Source: Anaerolinea thermophila
GTDB taxonomy: Bacteria > Chloroflexota > Anaerolineae > Anaerolineales > Anaerolineaceae
Assembly: GCF_020723905.1 (NCBI RefSeq)
Contig: NZ_DYHZ01000005.1
Location: 186,001-250,000, forward strand
Direction of reading: 5' to 3'
Length of the DNA: 64,000 bases
Positions 45,978 through 55,443 of the stretch are shown here, in pieces. The notes below the pieces were generated by a model. The model was not told the DNA's origin, made no database searches, and saw only the letters and a list, made by a program, of their open reading frames with translations. Position numbers and translations under genes: made by a program. Position 1 is the first letter of the stretch; each line of letters opens with the position of its first letter.

Positions 45978-47108
45978 ATGAAACCGGTTTTGATATGTGG
46001 TCAGTGTAAAACGAAATTTCCTCTTGACTTCCCTATTTGGAAATGTAATTGCGGTGGAATGCTCGATATTTCCATGGAACTGACTGACAAAAATCAATGG
46101 AAGACATCGAAATTGCCAGGTTTGTGGAGGTATCTGCCTTTGATACCCCTTCCTGATAACGAGTGCATTGTTACTCTTGGAGAAGGGTTAACACCGATTA
46201 CCCACTTCTCTGATAAAAATTATGACATATTGATAAAACAAGAACAATTATTCCCTACAGGATCATATAAAGATCGGGGAGCGGCTGTGATGGTTTCTGC
46301 CATTAAAGCCCTGGGCATTGATTCTGTCGTAGAAGACTCTTCAGGAAATGCAGGTTGCGCCATTGCAGCGTATTGTGCAAGGGCAAAGGTAGAATGTTCA
46401 ATTTACGTTCCCTCATCTACTTCTCCCGCAAAACTCATGCAAATTGCTTCTTATGGTGCCAGGATTGTCAAGGTTGATGGGACCAGGGAAGATACTGCTC
46501 GAGCGGCCTGGGAAGCGGCTCAAACCGCTTATTATGCCAGTCATTCATGGAATCCGTTCTTTTTCCAGGGGACAAAAACTTTTGCCTATGAAATTTGGGA
46601 ACAAACGGAAGGAAATGTTCCCGATGTGATTATTTTACCGGTTGGAAATGGGACATTGTTCTTAGGAGCATATTTTGGATTTTGGGAATTATTAAGCATG
46701 GGGTTGATTCAAAAAATTCCTCGCCTGGTTGGGGTGCAAGCCAGTCGTTGTGCTCCACTATTTCACTGGGATGAACACATGGTTTCGGAAGAGATTATAA
46801 AAGGACCAACAATTGCAGAAGGGATAGCCATTGTAAAGCCAGTTCGAGGAAAGCAAATTCTTGAGGCAGTTCATGAAACCAATGGATTAATCATTACAGT
46901 CGAAGAGGAGGAGATCGTTGGGGCATTGCAGATAGCGGTGAATCATGGTTTCTTTGTAGAACCAACGGGCATAGTCGGGTTAGCAGGCGCTTTGAGGTAC
47001 TTCAGAGAATACGGTCAATCCGAAACAGTCCTTACTGCATTCACCGGCCATGGGTTGAAATCTCCAGAGAAAATTCAGAGCCTGTTAGATCATGGATTGG
47101 TCTTGTAA
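45978..47108 (+). CDS. thrC: threonine synthase-like PLP enzyme
   Basis: 376 residues from the ATG at 45978; the ATG at 45975 is two bases from AGGAG (45968-45972), so the second is favoured. A CGQC...CNCGG zinc-finger-like N-terminus is typical of archaeal-type threonine synthases. The PLP lysine is in FPTGSYKDRGAAVM, followed by EDSSGNAGCAIAAYCAR, and PVGNGTLFLG for phosphate binding. It converts O-phosphohomoserine to threonine, although other fold-type II activities cannot be ruled out. The next gene is convergent and overlaps it by 24 bases. Confidence 0.85.
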   Translation: MKPVLICGQCKTKFPLDFPIWKCNCGGMLDISMELTDKNQWKTSKLPGLWRYLPLIPLPDNECIVTLGEGLTPITHFSDKNYDILIKQEQLFPTGSYKDRGAAVMVSAIKALGIDSVVEDSSGNAGCAIAAYCARAKVECSIYVPSSTSPAKLMQIASYGARIVKVDGTREDTARAAWEAAQTAYYASHSWNPFFFQGTKTFAYEIWEQTEGNVPDVIILPVGNGTLFLGAYFGFWELLSMGLIQKIPRLVGVQASRCAPLFHWDEHMVSEEIIKGPTIAEGIAIVKPVRGKQILEAVHETNGLIITVEEEEIVGALQIAVNHGFFVEPTGIVGLAGALRYFREYGQSETVLTAFTGHGLKSPEKIQSLLDHGLVL

Positions 47109-48584
47109 TACGTTTTTCTCGAAAATCTGACGGAAATGATACCCGTAAATTGAGAAAGTAATGGCGAGAGGGAATTTTCGGGGATATTTTAGCAATGTCC
47201 AGAAAAACAACTTCCAGAATTCTTTCCGCTCTTTTCCCATAATACCCAGTTCCCAAATAGATCGAAAGAATGCAAGGATTTCTTCTAGATGAATTTGAGT
47301 GGAACCTGCTTCGGGAAGACTATAGTTTTCCAGAAACGTTCGTACTCGCATATAAAACCCTTCAGGTTTATACAATTCTTCCAGAAGACTCCGGTATCCA
47401 GATTGAAGTGCATTCAGTCCCATTTTGGGAATAATATTCGTCGTGCCGTTAGTATTGTCACCGGAGAGATCCTTGACGATTCTGCCTTGCTTTTCCATGC
47501 GTTCATAAAGTTTTGTGCCATAAGGGGCCTGTAGTAATCCCACCATCGCTGTGACGATTCCGCTTTTCTGAATGAACTCAATTTGCTTTTGGAAAATATT
47601 AGGAGGGTCGTTATCAAATCCTACAATGAATCCTCCCATCACCTGAAGCCCGTTTTTCTGAAGCGTATGAATGGCTGTAAGCAAATCTCTCTTCAGGTTC
47701 TGTTTTTTATTACACTCGTTTAGACTATCTTCTACGGGTGTCTCGATACCAACGAAAACAGAAACAAATCCTGCCTCTCGCATTAAATTCATTAATTCCG
47801 GGTCGTCGGCAAGGTTTATGGATGCCTCGGTAATGAAATGGCAACCCTTTTTGTCCTTACGCCATTGAATCAATGCTGGAAGGATTTCTTCTTTAAGGTG
47901 TTTTCGATTTCCAATAAAATTGTCGTCCACAAAAAAAATGTTCCTTCGCCATCCCAGTTCGTACATTTTGTCCAGTTCTGCAAGTATTTGTGAGGCACTT
48001 TTTGTCCTGGGTTTGTGCCCCAGCATGGCTGTTACATTGCAAAATTCGCAATTGAATGGACATCCTCTCGAATACTGGATACTGAGAGAGTCGTACGCTT
48101 TGAGTTCAATTAATTCCCATTTGGGTACAGGAGATAATGCCATTTCTGCAAAGTCGGCTGTTTGATAAATTCGCCTGGCATTTCCGGAAAGAAAATCTTC
48201 CAAAAAAAGAGGCAGGGTAATTTCTCCTTCGTTTAAAACAAAATGATCTACCAGAGGAAATTGTTGCCATTCTCCGAGGAAGAGAGGTCCACCTGCAACA
48301 ATGATTTTCCCGAGATTTTTACAACGTTGAATGACCTCGTGGGCAGATTTCTTTTGCACCACCATGGCGCTGACCATGACAATATCTGCCCATTGAATGT
48401 CCTGTATGGTTAGGGGGGAAATGTTTAAATCCAGTATTCGGATTTTCCAGTCTGAAGGCAATAAAGCCGCTATTGTGGCCAGACCTAAAGGAGGGGATGA
48501 GGCTTTTTTATGAATGAATTTCAATGCGTGTTTGAAACTCCAAAAAGTTTCAGGAAACTCTGGATACACCAGCAAGGCATTCAT
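47085..48584 (-). CDS. B12-binding domain / radical SAM protein with DUF4070-like C-terminus
   Basis: 499 residues. The N-terminal 150 residues are a B12-binding Rossmann-like domain (LLVYPEFPETFW, then IVAGGPLF and LNEGEITLPLFLEDF). The radical SAM cysteines are C175, C179 and C182 in SRGCPFNCEFCNV. FFVDDNFIGNRKHLKEEILP and VGIETPVEDSLNECNKKQN follow, and the C-terminal 120 residues (GTKLYERMEKQGRI onward) match the DUF4070 region. Substrate unknown; relatives modify lipids, tetrapyrroles or natural products. AAGGAGAAG precedes the ATG. It is alone on this strand here, with ctaA divergent. Confidence in family is high, in role low. Confidence 0.85.
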   Translation of the reverse strand: MNALLVYPEFPETFWSFKHALKFIHKKASSPPLGLATIAALLPSDWKIRILDLNISPLTIQDIQWADIVMVSAMVVQKKSAHEVIQRCKNLGKIIVAGGPLFLGEWQQFPLVDHFVLNEGEITLPLFLEDFLSGNARRIYQTADFAEMALSPVPKWELIELKAYDSLSIQYSRGCPFNCEFCNVTAMLGHKPRTKSASQILAELDKMYELGWRRNIFFVDDNFIGNRKHLKEEILPALIQWRKDKKGCHFITEASINLADDPELMNLMREAGFVSVFVGIETPVEDSLNECNKKQNLKRDLLTAIHTLQKNGLQVMGGFIVGFDNDPPNIFQKQIEFIQKSGIVTAMVGLLQAPYGTKLYERMEKQGRIVKDLSGDNTNGTTNIIPKMGLNALQSGYRSLLEELYKPEGFYMRVRTFLENYSLPEAGSTQIHLEEILAFFRSIWELGIMGKERKEFWKLFFWTLLKYPRKFPLAITFSIYGYHFRQIFEKNVLQDQSMI

Positions 48585-48657
48585 ATAATCTTCTCCTTTT
48601 CTCCCTATCAGGTTAACTCTGTAACACCTTTTATACTGGTGAAAGAAGTAGCATTTG

Positions 48658-48692
48658 AGGTAATATATGCGGGTAGGTATGTCATATTACCT
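48658..48692. repeat. 9-bp inverted repeat upstream of ctaA
   Basis: AGGTAATAT (48658-48666) and ATATTACCT (48684-48692) with a 17-base spacer, ending 16 bases before the ctaA start. It could be a regulator site or a hairpin covering the start region. A TATACT box lies upstream near 48632. Confidence 0.4.
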
Positions 48693-48708
48693 GTTTTCTG
48701 GAGGAATA

Positions 48709-49668
48709 ATGCGGAAATTTCAACGATTTGCATGGGGGGTTCTTTTTTACAATGTGTTAGTCATTGTGTTTGGGGCTTTTGTGCGAGCAACAGGCTCAGG
48801 TGCTGGTTGTGGTTCGCATTGGCCTCTTTGCAATGGGGAAGTTGTCCCTCGCGCTCCTCAGGTTGAGACGTTAATTGAGTGGACCCACCGCTTGACTAGC
48901 GGAATTTCGGTAATTTTCATTTTGATGTTGGTGTTTTGGGTTTGGAGAAATGTCTGGCAAGAGAAAAACTTACGTTATGCTGTCCTTGCTTCTATGTTTT
49001 TCATTTTTACTGAGTCACTGATTGGGGCTGGCTTGGTTCTTTTTGGCTTGGTGGGAGATAATGCATCGGTTGGCAGAGCCATTTCTATGATGGCTCATCT
49101 GGTGAACACATTCTTATTGCTGGCAAGTCTGACATGTGTTGCCTGGTTTGCAACTTTTCATACCACAATGAGTGAGAAAAATTACAAAAAAAGGGGAGGA
49201 TGGCTTGTTGGGGCACTGGGCATGCTGGCACTGGGAGCCTCTGGGGCAATTGCTGCACTTGGCGATACATTATTCCCTTCCAGTTCGTTAATGGAAGGAA
49301 TTATGATGGATTTTGATCCTTTAGCCCATTTTTTGATCAGGTTAAGAGTTTTTCATCCTGCGATTGCCATAATCGTTGGAGGATATGTAATTATTTTGAT
49401 TCGGTTTCTAATTAAATCTTTCCGAAGCGCTCAATTTACAAAGATCGGTTATGGTGTCATTGCTTTAATTATCGGGCAATGGCTCTTAGGGATTGTCAAT
49501 GTGATTACCCTTGCTCCTGTAGGGATACAACTGATTCACTTGCTGTTAACCACTCTGATCTGGATTGGATACGTTATCGTGGGAATATTTTGCTGGGTTG
49601 GAAGCGACTTTTCTCTCCGCATCACGGAGCGTCCAATCCATAATTGGATAAACGGGACCCCAACCTAA
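48709..49668 (+). CDS. ctaA: heme A synthase (CtaA/Cox15)
   Basis: 319 residues from the ATG at 48709, which has GGAGG upstream; the frame from 48667 is longer but lacks a ribosome site. Eight hydrophobic segments form two four-helix halves. In the first half are the Cys34-Cys41 pair in GAGCGSHWPLC and the EWTHR motif with Glu57 and heme ligand His60. The second half has HFLIRLRVFHPAIAI and IHLLLTTLIWIG with further histidines. It oxidises heme O to heme A for cytochrome oxidase. Its presence is notable beside strict-anaerobe enzymes. Its 3' end overlaps the convergent SDR gene by 123 bases. Confidence 0.9.
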   Translation: MRKFQRFAWGVLFYNVLVIVFGAFVRATGSGAGCGSHWPLCNGEVVPRAPQVETLIEWTHRLTSGISVIFILMLVFWVWRNVWQEKNLRYAVLASMFFIFTESLIGAGLVLFGLVGDNASVGRAISMMAHLVNTFLLLASLTCVAWFATFHTTMSEKNYKKRGGWLVGALGMLALGASGAIAALGDTLFPSSSLMEGIMMDFDPLAHFLIRLRVFHPAIAIIVGGYVIILIRFLIKSFRSAQFTKIGYGVIALIIGQWLLGIVNVITLAPVGIQLIHLLLTTLIWIGYVIVGIFCWVGSDFSLRITERPIHNWINGTPT

Positions 49669-50433
49669 AAAACCTGCCAGGAAGTGCAAAAGCGCAGTGT
49701 CTTTCCCTGGGGTGATGACATAGCGTTTCTTTCCAATACCTTGAATAATGGCTTTGGCAACCTCTTCTGGGCTTACCGGGGCTGCTGCCTCGGAAATTGC
49801 TTTGACCACCGGCGGCTTGATTTTATTTTCTTCTTCCAGCATGGGGGTCTCAGTATCTGGAGGATAAACAATCGAGATATTAACGCCGGTGTTCTTCAAT
49901 TCGAGCCTTAGAGCATCCGATAAGCCTTTAATGGCGAATTTGCTGGCTCCATATGCCGTATATCCGGGTGTTCCAATGAAACCGGCAACAGATGAAATGT
50001 TTACAATATATCCCGATTTTCGTTTCAACATGTGAGGGAGTACTGCTTTAATAGTGGCTACAGTCCCCAAATAATTAACGCGAGCAATTTTTTCAAATTC
50101 CTCCATGCTGATGTCATTAAAAAACGCCGGCTTTGTAATTCCAGCCGAATTGACGACAATATCTGGAACTCCGAAAGACTCTATCGCTTGTTCAAGCAAA
50201 GGAATGTAAACCTCATACTGACTGACATCTGCCTGGATGGGGTTAATAGTTTGGCTGGTAGAAATACATTTTTTTGAAATTTCATTGACTGCCTGGTTTA
50301 ATTTTTCTTGGTTTCTACCAACGATCACGAGGTTAGAACCCTGTTGGGCGAATGCCTTTGCCAACGCAAGCCCAATTCCACTTGATCCGCCTGTTATTAA
50401 AACAAAATGACTTTTATTTGTTTTTGTGTCCAT
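49546..50433 (-). CDS. short-chain dehydrogenase/reductase (3-ketodihydrosphingosine reductase-like)
   Basis: 295 residues. Cofactor loop TGGSSGIGLALA (14-25), NSAG (about 91), and catalytic Tyr-x3-Lys in YTAYGASKFAIKG (about 158-170). VYPPDTETPMLEEENKIKPPV and the C-terminal membrane-like segment LLHFLAGFLGWGPVYPIMDW fit the KDSR/FVT1-like SDRs, which reduce 3-ketosphinganine, though the substrate here is unproven. The last 41 codons are antisense to ctaA. The start has weak ribosome sequence. The FmdB gene is upstream by 9 bases. Confidence 0.88.
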   Translation of the reverse strand: MDTKTNKSHFVLITGGSSGIGLALAKAFAQQGSNLVIVGRNQEKLNQAVNEISKKCISTSQTINPIQADVSQYEVYIPLLEQAIESFGVPDIVVNSAGITKPAFFNDISMEEFEKIARVNYLGTVATIKAVLPHMLKRKSGYIVNISSVAGFIGTPGYTAYGASKFAIKGLSDALRLELKNTGVNISIVYPPDTETPMLEEENKIKPPVVKAISEAAAPVSPEEVAKAIIQGIGKKRYVITPGKDTALLHFLAGFLGWGPVYPIMDWTLRDAERKVASNPAKYSHDNVSNPDQSG

Positions 50434-50442
50434 ACTGGAAAC

Positions 50443-50667
50443 TTAATGGTGACCACAAGAAGAACACGAACCGCCACCGCAGTTACTGCATCCGGAAGAC
50501 CCTGTAACCTGACGACCGTCCGATTGCGCAAAAAATACTGATAATACTCTGTTTGTGTTTTGACTTTGACAGTACTTACATGAAATGGGATTGTCTGCCT
50601 CCTTCAAAGATCGGAGAGCATCAAATCGTTTTCCACAATCTTTACATTGATATTCGTACAAAGGCAT
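50443..50667 (-). CDS. FmdB-family zinc ribbon protein
   Basis: 74 residues from the ATG at 50667, with AAGGAG upstream; the frame to 50694 is longer and unneeded. It starts MPLYEYQCKDCGKRFDAL and has a C-x2-C...C-x2-C zinc ribbon (CKDC, CKYC), the FmdB regulatory protein pattern. The C-terminus is an extra cysteine- and glycine-rich tail, GCSNCGGGSCSSCGHH. Function is not established. It is probably cotranscribed with the SDR gene. Confidence 0.88.
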   Translation of the reverse strand: MPLYEYQCKDCGKRFDALRSLKEADNPISCKYCQSQNTNRVLSVFFAQSDGRQVTGSSGCSNCGGGSCSSCGHH

Positions 50668-50705
50668 GGCTATTCTCTCCTTGAATACAAACAATCATTC
50701 CCCAT

Positions 50706-50711
50706 TATAAT
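50706..50711 (+). promoter_or_regulatory. -10 element of the two-component operon (possible leaderless start)
   Basis: TATAAT lies at 50706-50711, eight bases before the ATG at 50720; TTGAAT at 50681-50686 is a -35 candidate with a long 19-base spacer. With no ribosome site visible, the message may start at or near the start codon. Confidence 0.5.
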
Positions 50712-50719
50712 AACCCGTG

Positions 50720-51904
50720 ATGAAAACGGAAACCCCATTCGTCAGAACCGGGACAGGAGTAGACCTTGCATTTGCTGTGATGGTCCTGGCAGGATATTTT
50801 ACTACATTCACCCTGGTTCGCGATTTGTCTTTTGAATGGCTTATCCTGATGATTTTATTGGGTATTGCCTATTTGACCATGGGGGTATATGGTTATGCCC
50901 GCGCCGCAAAAGACTCCCGACTTTTAGTGAGATTGGTTTACTTTGGTGTTCAGATTGTTCTTGGCTCTGCATCCATCATTTTTTCAAGGCAGGCAGGTTT
51001 TAACGCCATCATTTTGTTGCCCTTAGTTGGCCATAGTGTTTTTTTGCTTCCAGATTTGTGGAAATACGGCATTAATTTTCTGATTGCTATATCCTATGGA
51101 TTAATTGTTCATATCATCACCTCCTCATGGGATGTAGTATGGTCCAGTCTTCCTGTTTTTGGAGCAGGGCAGGTTTTTATCCTCGTTTTTACTCAAATGA
51201 TGTTGAATGAGGAGAATGCTCGTCGGGAAATTGAAACGCTGGTTGTACAACTCAAGGAAGCCAATGAGCGATTAAGAGAATTTGCTCTCCAGGCGGAAGA
51301 GTTAGCGGTTGTAAAAGAACGTAACCGCTTAGCGAGAGAAATCCATGATGGGTTAGGGCATTACCTGACAACGTTAAATATGCAAATTAAAGCCATAAAA
51401 GCAGTTATGGATACTGATCTTGAATCTGCCCATCAATTATTGTCAAAAGCAGAAGGTGTAACACACAAAGCCTTGCTGGATATTCGGCAATCTGTGAGGG
51501 CACTGAGGGATCCGGGTTTGCCAATAAAAAATATTGAAGAAGTTATCAGAGATTTGCTTCAAGAATGCGAGCATTCGGGGATTCAAACCAGGATGGAGGT
51601 TAAGGGGACATCTCGAAAAATTGATCAGGAATTAAAAGCAGCATTGATTCGCCTTGTTCAAGAAAGCATCAGTAACACTCTGAAACATTCCCGGGCGACT
51701 ATCTATCAATTGGTTTTGGACTTTCAACCAGATTGTATTGTCCTGGAAATTTATGATAATGGAGTCGGAGTAGATGGAGAGTGTTTAAAGGGAGGATTTG
51801 GTATTATTGGAATGCAAGAACGTGTTGCTTTGCTAAAAGGTAAAATGGAAATCTCAACGGCCCCTGGGGCTGGCTTTTCCATAAAAATTGTCCTTCCGGG
51901 GTAA
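50720..51904 (+). CDS. NarL-type sensor histidine kinase
   Basis: 394 residues. Five or six hydrophobic segments in residues 10-165, a coiled coil (about 170-210, EENARREIETLVVQLKEANE), then HisKA_3 with the phospho-acceptor in REIHDGLGHYLTTLN and a HATPase_c domain (VQESISNTLKHSRA, DNGVGVD, GGFGIIGMQERV). This architecture pairs with LuxR/NarL-type regulators such as the one two bases downstream. The signal is unknown. A GTG at 50717 is an alternative start. Confidence 0.92.
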   Translation: MKTETPFVRTGTGVDLAFAVMVLAGYFTTFTLVRDLSFEWLILMILLGIAYLTMGVYGYARAAKDSRLLVRLVYFGVQIVLGSASIIFSRQAGFNAIILLPLVGHSVFLLPDLWKYGINFLIAISYGLIVHIITSSWDVVWSSLPVFGAGQVFILVFTQMMLNEENARREIETLVVQLKEANERLREFALQAEELAVVKERNRLAREIHDGLGHYLTTLNMQIKAIKAVMDTDLESAHQLLSKAEGVTHKALLDIRQSVRALRDPGLPIKNIEEVIRDLLQECEHSGIQTRMEVKGTSRKIDQELKAALIRLVQESISNTLKHSRATIYQLVLDFQPDCIVLEIYDNGVGVDGECLKGGFGIIGMQERVALLKGKMEISTAPGAGFSIKIVLPG

Positions 51905-51906
51905 AA

Positions 51907-52560
51907 ATGGCTATTCGAGTCTTGATTGTTGACGATCAATCCTTGTTTCGTGAAGGGTTGAGAACATTGCTTTCTGCCCAGAAAGATTTTGAGGTGACTG
52001 GAGAAGCCTCTAACGGGGAGGAAGCTTTACGGTTCATCGCCAGTCATCGTCCTCACGTTGTCTTGATGGACTTAAGGATGCCTGTACTGGATGGTGTCCA
52101 AGCCACCAGGAGAATTCGCGAGTTGTATCCTGATGTAAGGGTGATTATCCTTACTACTTTTGATGATGATGATCTGGTGTTTGACGGGCTGAGAGCAGGA
52201 GCCATTGGTTATTTACTGAAAGATGTTTCGTCCGAAAATTTGTTTGAGGCTGTTCGCGCGGCGTATCGGGGAGAGTATTTCCTTCAGCCTTCCATTACGG
52301 CAAAGGTGGTAGCAGAATTTGCTCGTTCCCCAAAATCCCCTGGTACAAAAGTGTCCGATCTGGCTGAACCATTATCGCCACGGGAAATTGAGGTGCTCTT
52401 TCTGGTGGCAGAAGGCAAAAGCAATCGAGAAATTGCTGAACAACTGGTCATTACTGAAGGCACTGTCAAGAATCATCTATCCAGTATTTTGAGCAAATTA
52501 GGGGCTAAAGATCGTCTGCAGGCAGTTATCCGTGCCAGAGAAGTGGGCATCTTACGATAA
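51907..52560 (+). CDS. NarL/LuxR-type response regulator
   Basis: 217 residues. The receiver has VDDQSLFREG, the phospho-acceptor Asp in VVLMDLRMPVLDG (about residue 55) and the Lys in YLLKDVS. The C-terminal LuxR-type helix-turn-helix is SPREIEVLFLVAEGKSNREIAEQLVITEGTV-like, around 155-200. It is the DNA-binding partner of the sensor kinase immediately upstream (gap of 2 bases). Target genes are unknown; the membrane protein that follows is a candidate. Confidence 0.95.
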   Translation: MAIRVLIVDDQSLFREGLRTLLSAQKDFEVTGEASNGEEALRFIASHRPHVVLMDLRMPVLDGVQATRRIRELYPDVRVIILTTFDDDDLVFDGLRAGAIGYLLKDVSSENLFEAVRAAYRGEYFLQPSITAKVVAEFARSPKSPGTKVSDLAEPLSPREIEVLFLVAEGKSNREIAEQLVITEGTVKNHLSSILSKLGAKDRLQAVIRAREVGILR

Positions 52561-52623
52561 ATGTGTCATAAAGTATTACTTCAGGCACATTTGAAATCGC
52601 TGAATATTCAATATGCTCTATTT

Positions 52624-53493
52624 ATGAGTTTATGGTTTATGATGAGTGAATTTAAAGATCAGGTAAGAGCAGAAATTTCCAACCGTCCAGTTTGGGAAAA
52701 GATAAATGGCGCAGGATTCCTTGTGCTTGGATTGATGGCTTTGGTTGCGCAAATCTTTCATATCCCCGTTTTTTGGGGAATTGCTATACTGAGTATGGGG
52801 GTGATCTTTTTTACTGGAGGCTGGCGATTTGAGATACCTGTATATGTGTATTTAGGTAGTCTGATTGTAGCAACAGGAGTTGCGATCAGTATTTTGCTGG
52901 TTTCGGATCCTGCGTTTCTTCAAACATGGGGGATTAGTTCTGGTGTACTTTCGATCGGGTTTTTAATTTCACCGGTAATGGTTTTTGCCCGATTCAGACG
53001 TGTTTTCTGGTGGAGTCTTTTCCCTGCAGCGGTGTTAGGTGGTGGGACTATTGTTCTTTTATTTACATCCTTACAATGGACGGATTTCATTTTTTGGCTT
53101 GGTCTCTTTTTGGGCATTGCTTTTATTCTATCGGGTGGATATCTTCGGTTATTGGGGTTAATCATTCCAGGGTGTTTGTTGAGTTCGTTGGGAGTGGGCA
53201 CTTATTTTGCCTTTGATATGGCTATAAAATCTCCTGTTGTGAGCAGAGTGGGGATATTGCTTGTTTGGTTTGCGGTGGGATGGGCGGTTATCTCGTTTCT
53301 TTCCCGTCTGTGGTGTAGCCGCCTGATCTGGTGGCCTCTCATCCCTGCAGGGGTCATTGGAATTGTGGGTTTAGGATTATTTATCGGGGGGGATCCTGAC
53401 AACGCAGCGTTCTTTATTGGGAACACCAGTGCGGTACTATTCGTTGCTATTGGTTTGTATTTATTTTTAATACGAAAGGGAATGCATTCTTAA
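52624..53493 (+). CDS. multi-pass membrane protein of unknown function
   Basis: About 289 residues with roughly ten hydrophobic segments after a short polar start (MSEFKDQVRAEISNRPVW). I do not recognise a named family; it is glycine-rich and has no charged catalytic cluster. The start is unsettled. The frame opens at 52561 just after the response regulator stop, and ATGs at 52624, 52639 and 52642 are all possible, none with a ribosome site. TTGAAA (52591) and TATGCT (52612) six bases before 52624 could make a leaderless message. It is likely part of the two-component operon. Confidence 0.6.
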   Translation: MSLWFMMSEFKDQVRAEISNRPVWEKINGAGFLVLGLMALVAQIFHIPVFWGIAILSMGVIFFTGGWRFEIPVYVYLGSLIVATGVAISILLVSDPAFLQTWGISSGVLSIGFLISPVMVFARFRRVFWWSLFPAAVLGGGTIVLLFTSLQWTDFIFWLGLFLGIAFILSGGYLRLLGLIIPGCLLSSLGVGTYFAFDMAIKSPVVSRVGILLVWFAVGWAVISFLSRLWCSRLIWWPLIPAGVIGIVGLGLFIGGDPDNAAFFIGNTSAVLFVAIGLYLFLIRKGMHS

Positions 53494-53506
53494 AATATTT
53501 TCCCTC

Positions 53507-53534
53507 TTGTAATACCGAAAATCTCTGGTAAGAT
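53507..53534 (+). promoter_or_regulatory. typA promoter
   Basis: TTGTAA (53507-53512), a 16-base spacer and TAAGAT (53529-53534). The following leader contains a short GC hairpin, CCCCGG/CCGGGG (53542-53561), before the ribosome site. Confidence 0.5.
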
Positions 53535-53586
53535 TAGTGCGCCCCGGAAACAGTGCCGGGGTGTCTTGTGTGTACAGGAAGGTTGT

Positions 53587-55437
53587 ATGTTGGTTAGTAG
53601 AGATGATATCAGAAATATTGCGATTATTGCTCATGTTGATCATGGGAAAACCACTTTAGTGGATGGATTGCTTCGCCAGGCAAGGGTTTTTCGAGAAAAT
53701 CAGTTTGTTATGGAAAGGGTTCTCGATTCAAATGCTTTGGAGAGAGAACGAGGAATCACTATCTTAGCAAAGCATACCGCCGTAGAAATTCCAGACAAGA
53801 ATGGCAAACTGGTAAAAATTAACATTGTAGATACCCCAGGTCATGCTGACTTTGGCGGTGAAGTTGAACGGGTGATGAACATGGTTGATGGGGTGCTGCT
53901 TCTGGTAGACGCCGCCGAGGGTCCCATGCCCCAGACAAGATTTGTTTTGAAAAAGGCTTTAGAAATGGGACACCGCGCCATTGTTGTAATCAATAAAATG
54001 GATCGGAAGGATGCTGAGCCGGATCGAGCACTTAATCAAACCTTTGATCTGTTTATCGAATTAGGGGCTTCGGAAGAACAGGCTGAATTTCCAGTCATTT
54101 ATGCCAATGGATTAACGGGACAGGCGGGTTTAACACCGGAAATGAGTCCTGATCTCCGTCCACTTTTTGATGCAATTTTGGAACATATCCCGGGTCCAAA
54201 GGTGGATAATGAAGCCCCATTCCAGTTATTGGTGACAAATCTTTTCTATGATGAATATCGTGGGATGAGTGCGATTGGGAGAATAAACGCCGGCAATATC
54301 AATGCCGGGCAATCAATTGCTCGTATCAAACGAAATGGGGAAATTGTTCCTGAAAAGGCACGCTATTTATTTGTCTATCAAGGTTTGGAAAAACGTGAAG
54401 TTTCACGAGCAGAAGCAGGGGATATTGTTGTGATTTCCGGGTTGGAAAATATTGAAATTGGAGAAACCCTTGCCGATCCCAATAACCCCATTCCTCTTCC
54501 CCCGATTGAAGTAGAAGAGCCAACCGTTCGAATGACATTCGGAGTAAACACTTCACCTTTCGCTGGGAAGGAAGGAAAATGGGGGACTTCACGAAAGTTG
54601 AGAGAACGGTTGTTTGAAGAAGCCCGCAATAATGTTGCTCTTCGAGTAGAAGAAACAGATACTTCAGATGCTTTCCTGGTTTCGGGAAGAGGAGAGTTGC
54701 AACTGGCAATCTTAATCGAAACCATGCGTAGAGAAGGCTATGAATTTCAGGTGTCTCGTCCTGAAGTCATTTTCCGCCAGGGCCCAAATGGGGAAACGCT
54801 CGAACCTTATGAGGAATTGCACATTGATACCAGTCCGGAGACGGTAGGTACAGTAGTTGAGATGCTTGGGGCGCGGCGTGGAAAGATGATTGATATGTCG
54901 GATAACTCTGACAATTCAGTTCACCTTACCTATCTTATCCCAACAAGAGGACTCCTTGGCTTCAGATATCAATTTCTGACTGCCACAAAGGGAATGGGGG
55001 TGATGAACACGCTCTTCCATGGGTATGAAGAACTGGCTGGCCCTATTCCATCCCGCACGACAAATTCGATTGTGGCGTGGGAAACTGGAGTGACCACAAA
55101 TTACGGACTAAAAAATGCCGAAGAACGAGGCACCTTATTCGTTGGGCCTGGCGTTCCGGTGTATGAAGGTATGGTGGTTGGAGAAACACAAAGAGGGTCT
55201 GAGGTTGTGGTGAATGTCTGTAAGAAAAAGCATCTGACCAATATGCGATCCTCAAATAAAGATATAGAAGTACGGCTTACTCCACCACGAGTTATGAGTC
55301 TGGATGAGGCGATTGAATTTCTGGCAGATGATGAATTGCTTGAAGTTACCCCGTTAAATTTTCGAATACGTAAGAAGATTTTGGATACTGAAGAACGCGG
55401 AAAACAAGCCAAGAGAGATAAAGAACTGTTTGATTGA
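53587..55437 (+). CDS. typA: translational GTPase TypA/BipA
   Basis: 616 residues, the usual length. The start at 53587 has AGGAAGG upstream, and the frame from 53566 is rejected. The P-loop is AHVDHGKTT (residues 15-23), then [15 protein letters not shown] (G3), NKMDR (G4), and the BipA-specific C-terminus ([29 protein letters not shown] region, [12 protein letters not shown]). TypA acts on ribosome assembly and translation under stress. It is the first gene of the right-hand housekeeping block. Confidence 0.97.
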   Translation: MLVSRDDIRNIAIIAHVDHGKTTLVDGLLRQARVFRENQFVMERVLDSNALERERGITILAKHTAVEIPDKNGKLVKINIVDTPGHADFGGEVERVMNMVDGVLLLVDAAEGPMPQTRFVLKKALEMGHRAIVVINKMDRKDAEPDRALNQTFDLFIELGASEEQAEFPVIYANGLTGQAGLTPEMSPDLRPLFDAILEHIPGPKVDNEAPFQLLVTNLFYDEYRGMSAIGRINAGNINAGQSIARIKRNGEIVPEKARYLFVYQGLEKREVSRAEAGDIVVISGLENIEIGETLADPNNPIPLPPIEVEEPTVRMTFGVNTSPFAGKEGKWGTSRKLRERLFEEARNNVALRVEETDTSDAFLVSGRGELQLAILIETMRREGYEFQVSRPEVIFRQGPNGETLEPYEELHIDTSPETVGTVVEMLGARRGKMIDMSDNSDNSVHLTYLIPTRGLLGFRYQFLTATKGMGVMNTLFHGYEELAGPIPSRTTNSIVAWETGVTTNYGLKNAEERGTLFVGPGVPVYEGMVVGETQRGSEVVVNVCKKKHLTNMRSSNKDIEVRLTPPRVMSLDEAIEFLADDELLEVTPLNFRIRKKILDTEERGKQAKRDKELFD

Positions 55438-55443
55438 GATGCA

